From an uncultured Candidatus Melainabacteria bacterium (lineage in GTDB: Bacteria; Cyanobacteriota; Vampirovibrionia; Gastranaerophilales; Gastranaerophilaceae): a stretch of 64,000 bases of DNA. Below, piece after piece: positions 25,409 to 35,250 of the stretch. The translations under genes were made by a program, and so were the position numbers. Position 1 is the first letter of the stretch, and each line of letters opens with the position of its first letter. The DNA is taken from assembly GCA_934718135.1 (NCBI GenBank), contig CAKUZW010000003.1, forward strand, positions 124,001 through 188,000, given 5' to 3'. Under the pieces are notes generated by a model, which was given only the letters and a program-made list of their open reading frames with translations, was not told where the DNA came from and did no database searches.

Positions 25409-26368
25409 TTATTTTGCATCAATAAGCATACTTGCTCCGATTACACCCGCACTGTTGCCAAGTTGAGCCGGAACAATTTCAACTGCACTACCCGCAACAA
25501 CCATTGCTCTTTCTTTGATTGTTTTTCTAATAGGATTTAAAAGCAAATCACCGGCTTCTGCTACTCCGCCGCCAATGATTATTTTTTCAGGGTTCAAAAG
25601 ATTGATTACACTGGTCAATCCTATTCCGATGTATTCTCCAACGATTTCAAAAATTCTTTTTGCAACAGGATCCCCTGCTTCAGCGGCTTTTGCAACCATA
25701 TATGGAGTGATTTCGCCACCTTCTGCAGCAGCCATTTCACGGAATTTTGTAGATTTCCCGCCTTTGATATAGTCCTGAGCCATTGCAACGATACTTGGAC
25801 CTGAAGCATAAGCTTCCAAACAGCCTGTGTCACCGCATCCACAGATTAGACCGTCTTTCATTTGAAGTTTGATGTGTCCGATTTCACCTGCCGCATTTGA
25901 AGCTCCTCTTACAAGTTTCCCGTTGATTACAAGTCCTGAACCGATACCTGTTCCAACAGTTATACATACAAAGTTTTCACAACCTTTGCCTGCACCAAAA
26001 TTCATTTCGCCTAATGCTGCACATCTAACGTCATTATCAATACGTGTCGGTATGTGGAATTCGTCCTCAATCATTTGTGCAATTGGTACATTCACCCATC
26101 CTGGGATGTTTGGTGCAAGTTTTACCACACCTGTTTTATAGTCAACTTGTCCTGGAAAGTCGAAACCGATTCCTTCAATGTCTTTTTCAGTTGTATTTGT
26201 TTCTTTCATCAAGTCTTTTATGGCTTGTTTGATGTTGTTTACTGTGTATTCATAACCCATTTTGGCGTATGTTGGCACGCTGTTTGAATAGATAATTTTA
26301 CCATTTTCGTCTACCAATGCGATTTTTACGTTTGTCCCACCAACGTCTATACCAATTCTTTTTCCCAT
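25409..26368 (-). CDS. ROK family glucokinase
   Basis: Phosphorylates glucose or a related hexose with ATP. 319 aa. ATP site IGIDVGGTNVKIALVD, catalytic RIDNDVRCAALGE, and zinc motif CGCGDTGCLEAYASGP. The ENEGEN-like GGVAEAGDLLLNPIR is near the end. AAAGGAGAGAAAT precedes the ATG. The specificity is not proven by sequence; other ROK kinases share these motifs. Confidence 0.9.
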   Translation of the reverse strand: MGKRIGIDVGGTNVKIALVDENGKIIYSNSVPTYAKMGYEYTVNNIKQAIKDLMKETNTTEKDIEGIGFDFPGQVDYKTGVVKLAPNIPGWVNVPIAQMIEDEFHIPTRIDNDVRCAALGEMNFGAGKGCENFVCITVGTGIGSGLVINGKLVRGASNAAGEIGHIKLQMKDGLICGCGDTGCLEAYASGPSIVAMAQDYIKGGKSTKFREMAAAEGGEITPYMVAKAAEAGDPVAKRIFEIVGEYIGIGLTSVINLLNPEKIIIGGGVAEAGDLLLNPIRKTIKERAMVVAGSAVEIVPAQLGNSAGVIGASMLIDAK

Positions 26369-26461
26369 ATTTCTCTCCTTTTTGATTTTTTATTTTAATC
26401 ATACCCCAAATTTATGATTTTAAAAATTGTAAACAATTGTTAAAAGTATCGTTCGGATTTT

Positions 26462-26489
26462 TAAAGTTTTAACCACAAAAAGCCGTAGA
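26462..26489 (+). promoter_or_regulatory. Sigma-28-like promoter of 26533
   Basis: TAAAGTTT (26462-26469), 12-nt spacer, GCCGTAGA (26482-26489). This resembles the flagellar sigma consensus TAAAGTTT-N11-GCCGATAA. The same layout occurs at 48161 and 59150. Confidence 0.6.
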
Positions 26490-26532
26490 ACTACATGAAA
26501 AAGAAAGTTACGACACGAATGAAAGGAAAAAA

Positions 26533-28305
26533 ATGGGATTATCCACAGCACAAGCTAGATTATTAACCATAACAGCCCGCAAGTCTGACTGTGAATTCCA
26601 ATCTATGAGCTTTTCTCATCAGAAAATTGCCCTTTCTCGTGATATGGAAAAGATTTCAACTGAGTATCAAAATGCTCTTAACCAAACTAAATTAGTTTAT
26701 GATTATTATGGAACAAATACTAGTCAAATGGATTTATCTTACGGATTGTTGATGAGTCCGTCTGTATATAATGACTATTATCCGAAATTGGTGACAGATG
26801 CTAAAAATAGAGTTGTTTTGAATTCATCTTATGCAGCAGCCGCAAAAGCAGCAGGAATTCCTGCGGAAGGTCTTTCAGGAACTCCGTCTTCTGATGTTAG
26901 AAATGCTTTTATTGAAGCTTTGGCAGGTGAAAATGTAATTTCTACAGGCAAAGCAACTACAATTCAAGGTATTACTTACAACAACGCTATTGGTAACGGT
27001 TCAACTACAAATATTACAACAAGTACAACAGATGTTACTTATGATGAATTGATGAATTTACTTAAAGCAAACAGTACAGATACATTGTCTTATGGTTTGA
27101 CTTTAGGTCAAGGTAATAACGGGTACGGTGGCAATGAGAGATTAAATATTTCTCATAGTGACGGTCATTCAGAAGAAATTGAAAAAGGTGATGGTACATC
27201 AAATTATCAATTGAATTTGAGTGACTTGTTATCAGGTGATACAAATTATACTCTAGCTATTCATTCAAGAAAGGGTGAAAAAATTCCTTTGACAGGTGCT
27301 TATTACCTTCAAGAAAAAATCGTTGGTTCAAGTGAAAATTCTACTTCTTTCTTAAATTGGATGACAGCACAATTCACTAATGTATTGGGTGGAACTGCTC
27401 AATCTAACCAAGCTTTACAATATGCATACAACGCAATTTATGATATGGTTTATGCAGATAATAAAATTTCTGATATCTATAATGAACACGTAGCTAATAA
27501 TTCTATCAATGATAAAAAAGGCAATTTGAAAAACTGGTGTAACAGTAGAAATTCTGATATCAAAAACGCAATGGATATTATAGGTACCGGTGATAAAATC
27601 AACAAAAGTAATAAATACTATGAAAATCAAGTTGTCGGATCAAAAGATTATTTAGGTTTCCGTTATACCTATGACTATGACCACTCAGGGCTTCATGCAG
27701 ACAGAAACGATAAATCACAAATCAGTATTAACTTGAATAACTTGGCACAAGTATTTTTGACAGCTTATGTTGAATATATGGAAGGTGTTGATAATACAAG
27801 TTACAGTTATAATGTTGGTGCAAAATCAAATGCAAACTTGTATGATGGAACAAAAGATGATAACTTCAAGTTCACAATAGTAACAGGTTCTGAAACTTCT
27901 GATTCTGATACTTGTGTTGAAGCATCATTCTATGACACATTATTTAACAGAATTTGTTTAAATGGTTGGACAGAAAATGATCAGGTTGAAGACGCTTCAT
28001 ATATGCAAGAGATGATGAAGAGCGGATTGCTTTATATTTCCTCAATCAGTGATGACGGTTACTATTATCAAGGCAATTATTCAACTGATAAATATATTTC
28101 AGAAGTTACTGATGATGAAGCAATTTCTAAAGCTGAAGCTAAATATAACACTGAAAAAACTAAAATTGAAAACAAAGAAGATACAATTGATATGAAGATG
28201 AAAAATCTTGATACCGAAATTTCTTCTCTAACAACAGAATACGATACAACAAAATCAATAATTTCAAAATCTATAGAAAAATCATTCAAACGATATGATG
28301 CATAA
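26533..28305 (+). CDS. Large unknown protein, GLSTAQARLL-type N-terminus
   Basis: 590 aa, no signal peptide. The N-terminus MGLSTAQARLLTITARKSDC is followed by a long helix (SHQKIALSRDMEKISTEYQN), like the conserved heads of extracytoplasmic filament or secretion substrates. The middle is Asn/Gly/Thr/Tyr-rich; the last 75 residues are a charged coiled coil (EAKYNTEKTKIENKEDTIDM). GAAAGGAA precedes the ATG. The sigma-28-like promoter suggests co-regulation with motility or export; that is inference. I cannot name the family. Confidence 0.7.
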   Translation: MGLSTAQARLLTITARKSDCEFQSMSFSHQKIALSRDMEKISTEYQNALNQTKLVYDYYGTNTSQMDLSYGLLMSPSVYNDYYPKLVTDAKNRVVLNSSYAAAAKAAGIPAEGLSGTPSSDVRNAFIEALAGENVISTGKATTIQGITYNNAIGNGSTTNITTSTTDVTYDELMNLLKANSTDTLSYGLTLGQGNNGYGGNERLNISHSDGHSEEIEKGDGTSNYQLNLSDLLSGDTNYTLAIHSRKGEKIPLTGAYYLQEKIVGSSENSTSFLNWMTAQFTNVLGGTAQSNQALQYAYNAIYDMVYADNKISDIYNEHVANNSINDKKGNLKNWCNSRNSDIKNAMDIIGTGDKINKSNKYYENQVVGSKDYLGFRYTYDYDHSGLHADRNDKSQISINLNNLAQVFLTAYVEYMEGVDNTSYSYNVGAKSNANLYDGTKDDNFKFTIVTGSETSDSDTCVEASFYDTLFNRICLNGWTENDQVEDASYMQEMMKSGLLYISSISDDGYYYQGNYSTDKYISEVTDDEAISKAEAKYNTEKTKIENKEDTIDMKMKNLDTEISSLTTEYDTTKSIISKSIEKSFKRYDA

Positions 28306-28312
28306 ATTTCTC

Positions 28313-28346
28313 ACCACTGAAAAAATATTCAGTGGTTTTTTATTTT
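28313..28346 (+). terminator. Terminator of 26533
   Basis: ACCACTGAA / TTCAGTGGT (28313-28321 and 28328-28336), loop AAAATA, followed by TTTTTATTTT. Confidence 0.85.
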
Positions 28347-28349
28347 GAA

Positions 28350-29153
28350 TTAGTTTTTCTCTTGAGCGGAACCTGTTTCATATCCTGGGAATAAAAGTGC
28401 TATAGGAATAAATCTTCCAAGAAGTGAGCCGAATGTAGATTCTTTGTTCATCATTGAGGTTGCCAAACATACATCATCAAGGTGTGGTGCAAAGTCTGTG
28501 GCTTTGATATCACGTTCAACTTTCTTGTGATAAATTTTTTCATTTATAAGATTTGATACTTTGTTACCAAGATAAATACCGGTACCTAAACAAGCTATGG
28601 TTGAAATTGCGTTTGGTACGTTTCTTAGGCAGGTATTTAGAAACTTAACTACACTTTTTTTGCTATTTATTTGAGGCATTAGATTCTGTAATCTTTCAGC
28701 ATAGTGGTTGAACAATTTTGATCCTAAACCAACACAAGATATAGGAACCAAAACGTTACCTAAAATTTGATTTAAAACTTCTCTTTTTTTAGCTTTCAAA
28801 TTGGATTTATCATCAATGATTGAACCTCCGATAAAACCTCCAATAACAGATGATGTTGCAAGAGAAATTACCTGTGGCACTTCAAATTCAATAGCTTTGT
28901 TTTTAGGTTTGTATTTAAAAATTGCCCAATCTTTTACAGGTGTTTTAGCAATTTTTGCAGGGTTTAGTGAAAAACCTCTCATCTTTGCAAGAACCGCCAT
29001 TGTCGGAACCATTGCGGCTGCTGATGATGCTAATATGACAGCCTTTTGTTTTCCGGTTAAATTATTTTCACTATCGCCATGTCCAAAAGATACACTATTT
29101 CTTTTGTTTGGGTAAGCATACCCTACATTATTTGTTGTAATTTTATCTATCAT
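28350..29153 (-). CDS. Unknown multi-pass membrane protein
   Basis: 267 aa with about four hydrophobic segments (residues about 38-58, 93-112, 130-147 and 181-198), glycine- and alanine-rich. The N-terminal 35 residues are polar and contain NSVSFGHG. No known motif. Flanked by two other unknown long proteins (26533, 29326); 29326 is divergent from it. Confidence 0.6.
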   Translation of the reverse strand: MIDKITTNNVGYAYPNKRNSVSFGHGDSENNLTGKQKAVILASSAAAMVPTMAVLAKMRGFSLNPAKIAKTPVKDWAIFKYKPKNKAIEFEVPQVISLATSSVIGGFIGGSIIDDKSNLKAKKREVLNQILGNVLVPISCVGLGSKLFNHYAERLQNLMPQINSKKSVVKFLNTCLRNVPNAISTIACLGTGIYLGNKVSNLINEKIYHKKVERDIKATDFAPHLDDVCLATSMMNKESTFGSLLGRFIPIALLFPGYETGSAQEKN

Positions 29154-29325
29154 TTCTACACACCTGTACTATTAGTAAAACTAAACAAAAAAAACATTGC
29201 TATTAATATTATAACACTTAAATATTTGTAACATTATTAACCTAATGTAACAAAATATTAAAAGATATTTGTATAAGGGCAAAAATAAATATTGAGCAAC
29301 ATTAGATAATTGAAAGTTTTAAATT

Positions 29326-30861
29326 ATGTCAATAAGAATTCCAGAAGTTAAAAGTAATAAGTTCTTTTCAAAACAAAATTTTTCACCACGTAATATCGTT
29401 AAACAAGCCGCAAGTGACGGTTTTTTACCAGTTATTGCGTTAGAAGCTTTTGTCGAAGCGGGAAGAACTTATCAAGCTTATCAAAGAGGTGGATTTGATG
29501 AAGCAAGAGAAAGAATTACCGAAGAATTCTCCGGTGCCGTATTCTGGATGGGTGGTGTTACCGCTCTTAACTGGCTATTTGAAAAACTCGGACAAAAATT
29601 TCTTAACCTTCCGAACAAAGCTGTTGATATCGCAAGTGATAGTGTAAGAAATCCTCTTGGAAATTACTTGAATAGTGAAACAACCAAAAATGGTAAAAAA
29701 ATTCTTGAAAAAACTATGGCCAGATTTAAGTTTACCAAAGTTATTTCAAGTGTCTTGATTGCAAACGCATTTATTGGTTTTGTTCTTCCAAAAATTAATC
29801 AATCTATCACTCGTTCTTACCATAAGAATAAACCTCAACAACCTCATCCAAATTCATTCAATCAACAAGTTACAATGGACAATTTTATAAAACAAAGTGA
29901 TAGTGAAAACAATAATAAAGATAAAAAAGATGTTCCATTCGGTATGAACTTGTTATCTGTTGCGAACAAATTTGAAAGTGACAGAAACTATAAACTTTTG
30001 GCTGTTGATGCCGGAACCGCATCCGGTAGAGCATATTCAGCTAGAAATAATGATGAAAGAGTCGAAATTCTATTTAGAGATTTAACATCAATTTACTTCT
30101 ATATGTTCAATATGAACAATATGAACAATTGGTTAAATAGAATGGAACAAAATGGCAATCCGACAAGACTTGACCCTGTATCTGCCGAATTTGCTTCTAA
30201 ATATATGGAAAATTACTTCGAAGATATTGATGCTAAATCTGTTAATGTTGATAGATTTGCAAAAGATATGTTGGGAGAAAAAGTTGAGCTTCCTAAGTCT
30301 TTACAAGATAAATTCACAGGAAAAGGAACAAGAATAATTGATTTAGAAGTATTCAAAAACGAATTGAAGAATATTGTTTCTGCTGACAAATTGGATGAAG
30401 CTAAACAAATTGCAGACAAAATGTCTAAACTTCAACCACAAATCAAAGGTATTTCTATATTGACAGAAGGTCAAGCAAAAGATATCTTGGCAGGCGGACA
30501 CATCAACAATCCGACATTCTTACGTGAATTCTTTAAAAATACATTTGGCAACAAATTTATGGACAAATATTCTTATGTTGCTCAAAACGATTTAGATAGT
30601 GTTAAAAAACAACTTGTTGATTACGTTGATTCAATTATTTCAACAGCTAAGAAAACAAGTGCTAAAGAAGTTACATTGGATATGATTTCTAAAGCTTCTA
30701 AGAAAAACTTAAAGATGAATGCTATTAACTGGGGTGCAGGTTTTGTAACTTCTGCTCTGTTCTTATCAACATTTATTCCAAAACTTCAATACCAAATTAC
30801 CAAGTGGCGTACGGGTTCAAATGAATTCCCCGGAACTAAAGAATTTGAAAAAACTGCTTAA
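29326..30861 (+). CDS. Unknown 511-aa protein with membrane segments at both ends
   Basis: Begins MSIRIPEVKSNKFFSKQNFS, without a signal peptide. Hydrophobic segments near residues 138-157 (VISSVLIANAFIGFVLP) and 468-486 (WGAGFVTSALFLSTFIP) bracket a helical polar domain of about 300 residues with a His/Gln/Pro-rich patch near 168-185. The topology suggests a membrane-anchored structural protein. Its general design resembles 36140 (two end membrane regions, helical middle). Function unknown. Confidence 0.65.
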   Translation: MSIRIPEVKSNKFFSKQNFSPRNIVKQAASDGFLPVIALEAFVEAGRTYQAYQRGGFDEARERITEEFSGAVFWMGGVTALNWLFEKLGQKFLNLPNKAVDIASDSVRNPLGNYLNSETTKNGKKILEKTMARFKFTKVISSVLIANAFIGFVLPKINQSITRSYHKNKPQQPHPNSFNQQVTMDNFIKQSDSENNNKDKKDVPFGMNLLSVANKFESDRNYKLLAVDAGTASGRAYSARNNDERVEILFRDLTSIYFYMFNMNNMNNWLNRMEQNGNPTRLDPVSAEFASKYMENYFEDIDAKSVNVDRFAKDMLGEKVELPKSLQDKFTGKGTRIIDLEVFKNELKNIVSADKLDEAKQIADKMSKLQPQIKGISILTEGQAKDILAGGHINNPTFLREFFKNTFGNKFMDKYSYVAQNDLDSVKKQLVDYVDSIISTAKKTSAKEVTLDMISKASKKNLKMNAINWGAGFVTSALFLSTFIPKLQYQITKWRTGSNEFPGTKEFEKTA

Positions 30862-30884
30862 TAACTAAGCAGTTTTTTTAATTT
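30851..30884 (+). terminator. Terminator overlapping stop codon of 29326
   Basis: AAACTGCTTA / TAAGCAGTTT (30851-30860 and 30866-30875) followed by TTTTTAATTT; the 5' arm includes the last codons. Confidence 0.75.
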
Positions 30885-30906
30885 ATTTTATATAAATTTA
30901 TTTGAT

Positions 30907-31380
30907 TTATTTACCGAATATTCTAGACCAAAAACTCTTCTTTTTAACTTCCTGTGGTTCTTCTTCAATAATTGGTTTGTATTCCATTCTTTTTAATATT
31001 TCTTTGTATTGTATTTTATCTATTTCTTCCAAAATATTTTCTGTTTGGGTTGGAGGAACTATTTCAGCCTTTCTGCCTGAAATTTTTGTGCGTCTATCAT
31101 AAATGCAATCAATAGATATTTGTTCACTTTTTCCTTTTAACCATCCATGGTGTTTGATAGTTAATTCAAGAACCGAATGTTTTCTTTCTAAAAATTGCTC
31201 GAGTTTTTGCAGTTCGGCGTTATTTTTAATTCTTTCTAATATATGTGGTTCCCAAATCCCATATATTACTCGATGTTGAAAGCTCGGTTGAGCTGAATAG
31301 TTCTGTTTATATCCCTTTTGAATATTAGTTCTGGTTTTGTTATTTATATTATTATATGATTGTATATTCTGAATTTTCAT
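30907..31380 (-). CDS. Unknown 157-aa protein
   Basis: N-terminal 35 residues are Asn/Lys/Gln-rich (QSYNNINNKTRTN) and end in AQPSFQHRVIYGIWEPHILE; the rest is charged and helical with a basic C-terminus (KKKSFWSRIFGK). No signal or membrane helix. The short aromatic 'SFQ/SFG' near the end of a disordered start also occurs in 28350. Convergent with 29326. Not recognised. Confidence 0.55.
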   Translation of the reverse strand: MKIQNIQSYNNINNKTRTNIQKGYKQNYSAQPSFQHRVIYGIWEPHILERIKNNAELQKLEQFLERKHSVLELTIKHHGWLKGKSEQISIDCIYDRRTKISGRKAEIVPPTQTENILEEIDKIQYKEILKRMEYKPIIEEEPQEVKKKSFWSRIFGK

Positions 31381-31430
31381 TTTTGTCTAGTCTTTTTTAT
31401 TATATAAAAATCCGTGAATATTATTTTTTG

Positions 31431-32048
31431 CTACTCTCGAACTTTATTTTCTTTTCCTTCCTTAAGTCTTTTGATATTTTCTCTGTGTAAGTAAATTACA
31501 TAAATGGCTGCAATTAAAGCATAAATAATGTATGCGGGTTTAGCATTAAAGAACCACATAATTATTGGAGAAAGTGCGATTGCAACAATTGAACCTAAAG
31601 ATACGTATTTAGAAATCCAAGTAACGATACTCCAAATAACGGCAATAGTTAATCCGGCTTGCCAACTTAGAGCAAATAATGTTCCAACTCCTGATGCTAC
31701 AGATTTTCCACCGGTAAAGTTTAAAAATACTGATTTGCTGTGTCCTAAAATTACACAAATTGCTGCAACAACAGGAAGAATTCCCAAATCGTGAAGTGCA
31801 GGCATAAAACATGCCGTTAAAATTACAGGTAGAGCTCCTTTTAATGCGTCTAACAGCATTACGATAAAGAACCATTTTTTACCCATAATACGCTTAACAT
31901 TTGTTGCTCCGGTTGAACCTGAACCGGTTGTTCTAATGTCTTGTCCTGTAAATAATTTTACAACAATATAACCGGTAGGAATTGAACCGATTAGGTATGA
32001 TGCTGCGATTACAAGTGCGAATTCCCTTAATATTTCAGTATACTCCAT
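31431..32048 (-). CDS. plsY: Acyl-phosphate:glycerol-3-phosphate acyltransferase PlsY
   Basis: Integral membrane enzyme that uses the acyl-phosphate made by PlsX. 205 aa, five membrane helices. Motifs: YLIGSIPTGYIVVKLFTGQD, GSGSTGATNVKRIMGKKW, GHSKSVFLNFTGGKSVASGVG, and a last cytoplasmic loop with HRENIKRLKEGKENK. All three catalytic loops are intact. Confidence 0.96.
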   Translation of the reverse strand: MEYTEILREFALVIAASYLIGSIPTGYIVVKLFTGQDIRTTGSGSTGATNVKRIMGKKWFFIVMLLDALKGALPVILTACFMPALHDLGILPVVAAICVILGHSKSVFLNFTGGKSVASGVGTLFALSWQAGLTIAVIWSIVTWISKYVSLGSIVAIALSPIIMWFFNAKPAYIIYALIAAIYVIYLHRENIKRLKEGKENKVRE

Positions 32049-32111
32049 TAAATTTTCTCCCTAAGTTCTACGATATGCCAATTATATCATAGCTTGGATT
32101 AGGTTTGCAAA

Positions 32112-33017
32112 TTATTGTAAAATCATCTTAAAACTTAAATTTTCTACAACTATCAAATTCGGCATTGCAGGAGATAATGAAACTTGTTTTTTTGCTTCTT
32201 CTATATGGTTCAAATCCTTTAATAGTCTGTAATATAATGGCTTGTTATTTGGATTTGATTTAATCACATTGAATATATAATTTTGCATTTGGGTAAAAAT
32301 CATTTTTGCATCATTTTCACTTATCAAATTCATCAAATTATTTTCAAAATCCAAAACTTGTCCTCTATTTAGTGTCCAATAGTTGTTCATAACATTCTCT
32401 ACCAAGTTATAGTCACAGTTTTCAAATGTTTTTCCTGCAACAAAGAATGATTGAGCTCTTGATACAACAGTTGAAATTATGTCGGTTTTGTCTTTTGTTA
32501 GGAATATAAAAGTTGTATTTTGCGGAGGTTCTTCAAAAGTTTTTAATAACGCATTTGAAGTTGCTTCCGGAAAATTCATTTGATTTAGCGGAAGTAAATT
32601 CCCATCTTCATCCCTATCACAAAAAATGTAGACTCTATGATAGTCACTTGAAATTGACAATTCATTTATAATTGCTTTGGCTTGGTCAATATTAATATTT
32701 TTCTTGCCTTTAGTTTCCCCGTCATCACTTGACGAAGTAGAATTTTCTTTAAAATCCAATCTTGTATAAATTTTCACAGCAGGGTGAGATTGTTCCCTTA
32801 TCCAACGACAATTTATACAATCACAATCAGGTTTTCCACCTTCTTTGCAGTTCAATAGTCTTGCAACTTCAAGGGCTAATTCACATTGTGACTGGATATC
32901 AGGTCCCCAAAACAGTAAGCAGTGACTTATGTTTTTGTTTTCATCACAAATGCCACTTTCAAAATATTTTAAAAGTTCAGGGTATTTTTGTGAGATTTCG
33001 TTATTGTAGTATTGCAT
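32112..33017 (-). CDS. holB: DNA polymerase III clamp-loader subunit, delta'-type (HolB)
   Basis: 301 aa from ATG 33017, with AAGGAGA just upstream. Zinc module CKEGGKPDCDCINCRW, SRC-like SRAQSF, and SNALLKTFEEPPQNTTFIFL. The P-loop is degenerate (WGPDIQSQCELA instead of GxxGxGKT), as expected for a non-ATPase delta' subunit. The start overlaps the holA end by 17 nt, so clamp-loader subunits are coupled. Confidence 0.85.
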   Translation of the reverse strand: MQYYNNEISQKYPELLKYFESGICDENKNISHCLLFWGPDIQSQCELALEVARLLNCKEGGKPDCDCINCRWIREQSHPAVKIYTRLDFKENSTSSSDDGETKGKKNINIDQAKAIINELSISSDYHRVYIFCDRDEDGNLLPLNQMNFPEATSNALLKTFEEPPQNTTFIFLTKDKTDIISTVVSRAQSFFVAGKTFENCDYNLVENVMNNYWTLNRGQVLDFENNLMNLISENDAKMIFTQMQNYIFNVIKSNPNNKPLYYRLLKDLNHIEEAKKQVSLSPAMPNLIVVENLSFKMILQ

Positions 33018-33972
33018 ATTCAATCTCCTTATCTACCCCAAGATTTGATTGTCCGGATTTGATTTTGTATTCAGCTTCGGTTAAATTTTGTTTTAATTTA
33101 ACAAGGCTTTTTAATGAAATATTTTTCAATTTTTGCATTTCAAGTTTTACTCTATATGGGTGCATGTTGATAATTTTGGCAATTTCATCTGCATTATGAT
33201 TGGTTGAATTTGCTTTTATTTGAATTTTTCCGTGCAACAGAGTATGCAAAACTGACAAAATTTCTAACGGATGTTTCTTTGTTAAAAGTTTTTGGTATTC
33301 AACAAGTGCTTTTGCCTTGTTTTCTGAAATTAAATAATCTGCAAAACTGAACAAATCCTCATTTGTTACACAAATCTCTTTAACGGTTTCTTTGGTCGGG
33401 GCTTTGTCTTTTGAATAGATTTTCAGTTTTTCAAGTTCGGAATCTAATAATCTCAAGTTTGACCCAACTTGAAGTAAAATTTCACCTGCAACATCATCAG
33501 ACAATTTCAAATCTTTAGTTTTTGCTTGTTGTTTAATCCAGTTTTCAAGTTCTGCAGTTTTGTATGACGGAATTTGCGGGAATTCTTTTGCATTGTATTT
33601 TGAGAGTAATTTGAAAAGTTTTTTTCTTTTATCAATTTTTTTCTGACTGTCAGGTGGAATTTGGGCAACAAAAATTACATCCAAATTTTCACTCACATTG
33701 TCAAGAGCTTCAGTGAGTTGTTTGATTTGTTTGTCATCAAGTCCGCTTTCTTCAGAACTTTTTCCGCTGAGATAAGAAAGACAATTGATTACGATGAGCA
33801 TTTTCCCAAACATCATTGGCTGAGTTCGCACTGCGGCAACCAAATCAGGGAATTTAAGGTTGTTGAAATATTTGTAGCTCATTTCAAGAAAATTCTTGTC
33901 CAATTTTTCCTTGAACTTTTTAATTTCGTTCGAAATATTAAATTCTTCATCCCCATACAAAAAGTAAATCAT
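33001..33972 (-). CDS. holA: DNA polymerase III delta subunit (HolA)
   Basis: 323 aa from ATG 33972, where the family start MIYFLYGDEEFNISNEIKKF appears; 10 residues upstream are unlikely. It loads and opens the sliding clamp. Family features: AVRTQPMMFGKMLIVI, YNAKEFPQIPSYKTAELENW, GSNLRLLDSELEKLKIYS, and C-terminal HPYRVKLEMQKLKNIS. Weak Shine-Dalgarno. Divergent from hydF. Confidence 0.9.
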   Translation of the reverse strand: MIYFLYGDEEFNISNEIKKFKEKLDKNFLEMSYKYFNNLKFPDLVAAVRTQPMMFGKMLIVINCLSYLSGKSSEESGLDDKQIKQLTEALDNVSENLDVIFVAQIPPDSQKKIDKRKKLFKLLSKYNAKEFPQIPSYKTAELENWIKQQAKTKDLKLSDDVAGEILLQVGSNLRLLDSELEKLKIYSKDKAPTKETVKEICVTNEDLFSFADYLISENKAKALVEYQKLLTKKHPLEILSVLHTLLHGKIQIKANSTNHNADEIAKIINMHPYRVKLEMQKLKNISLKSLVKLKQNLTEAEYKIKSGQSNLGVDKEIEYAILQ

Positions 33973-34050
33973 ACTTAACAGTTTATAGAAAAGGACAAAC
34001 AAAGTAAAGTTGAGATATCTAAAAAGTTCTTTTATGTTAATATAAAAGTT

Positions 34051-35250
34051 ATGAAAACATTGAAATCTATGCGTTTACATATTGGAATTTTTGGGAAAAC
34101 AAATGCAGGAAAGTCATCTTTACTAAATAGAATTACTAATCAAGATGTATCTATTGTCTCCGCAATTGCAGGCACTACAACTGATGTGGTTGAAAAGTCT
34201 ATGGAACTTTTGCCGATTGGGCCGGTGAATTTTCTTGATACCGCAGGAATTGATGATTCTACAGCTTTGAGTAGTGAACGTATTGAAAAAACAATGAAAA
34301 TTCTTAACCGTACTGATGTTGCGGTAATAGTTTGTGATTATAACGGAATTGATAATTATGAAAAAGATTTGATTGAAAAGTTCAATGAACTTAAAATTCC
34401 ATTTATAATTATCATAAATAAAACAGATATTAAGACTCCGAGCGGAGAAGTTTTAACGGAAATAAATAATATTTGTTCAAATGTTTTGGTCACTTCAACT
34501 TTGTCTGATAGTGATATTGTTTTCAAATTCAAAAATTTACTTGTAAAATTATTGCCTAATGATTTTGTTAATTCTCCAAAAATTGTTGGAGATTTGGTAC
34601 CTGAAAAAAGCACTGTAATTTTGGTTATCCCGATTGATAAAGAAGCTCCAAAAGGTAGAATAATTCTTCCACAAGTTCAGGTTTTGCGAGATTTGTTGGA
34701 TTCAAATTGTATGAGTTTGGTTGTCAAAGAAACGGAATTAGAAGAAGCTTTAAAAAGTTTGAAAACTTCACCAAGTCTAGTTATTACAGACTCACAAGCT
34801 TTTAAACAAGTGTCTGAAATTGTTCCACAAAATATTTCCTTGACATCTTTTTCAATCCTTTTTGCCAGATTAAAAGGCGATTTGAAAGTTTTTATAGATG
34901 GAGCTAAAGCAATTGATAATCTAAAAGATGGTGATAGGGTATTGATTTTAGAAAGCTGTACCCACCATGCAATTGATGATGATATAGGCAGGGTAAAAAT
35001 TCCTAATCTTTTGAAAAAAAAGACAGGTAAAGATTTAATTATTGATAATATTTCAGGGCATGATTTGCCTGATATTTCAAAATACAAGCTTATAATCCAT
35101 TGCGGAGCTTGTATGACTAATAGGCGTGAGGTTTTATCAAGAATTCTTCTTGCAAATAAATTAGGTATTCCAATATCAAATTATGGAATTGTAATTTCAT
35201 ATTGTTTAGGAATTTTACCAAGAGCAATAAAACCGTTTGAGCAAATGTAA
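34051..35250 (+). CDS. hydF: [FeFe]-hydrogenase maturation GTPase HydF
   Basis: Scaffold that assembles the 2Fe subcluster and hands it to the hydrogenase. 399 aa. GTPase domain: GIFGKTNAGKSSLLN, GTTTD, NFLDTAGIDD, NKTD. Cluster domain: ESCTHHAIDDDIGRVKIPN and IIHCGACMTNRREV, with the CxH...CxxC ligands. No hydE, hydG or hydrogenase gene is in this window. Its presence implies hydrogen metabolism, likely fermentative. Confidence 0.95.
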   Translation: MKTLKSMRLHIGIFGKTNAGKSSLLNRITNQDVSIVSAIAGTTTDVVEKSMELLPIGPVNFLDTAGIDDSTALSSERIEKTMKILNRTDVAVIVCDYNGIDNYEKDLIEKFNELKIPFIIIINKTDIKTPSGEVLTEINNICSNVLVTSTLSDSDIVFKFKNLLVKLLPNDFVNSPKIVGDLVPEKSTVILVIPIDKEAPKGRIILPQVQVLRDLLDSNCMSLVVKETELEEALKSLKTSPSLVITDSQAFKQVSEIVPQNISLTSFSILFARLKGDLKVFIDGAKAIDNLKDGDRVLILESCTHHAIDDDIGRVKIPNLLKKKTGKDLIIDNISGHDLPDISKYKLIIHCGACMTNRREVLSRILLANKLGIPISNYGIVISYCLGILPRAIKPFEQM

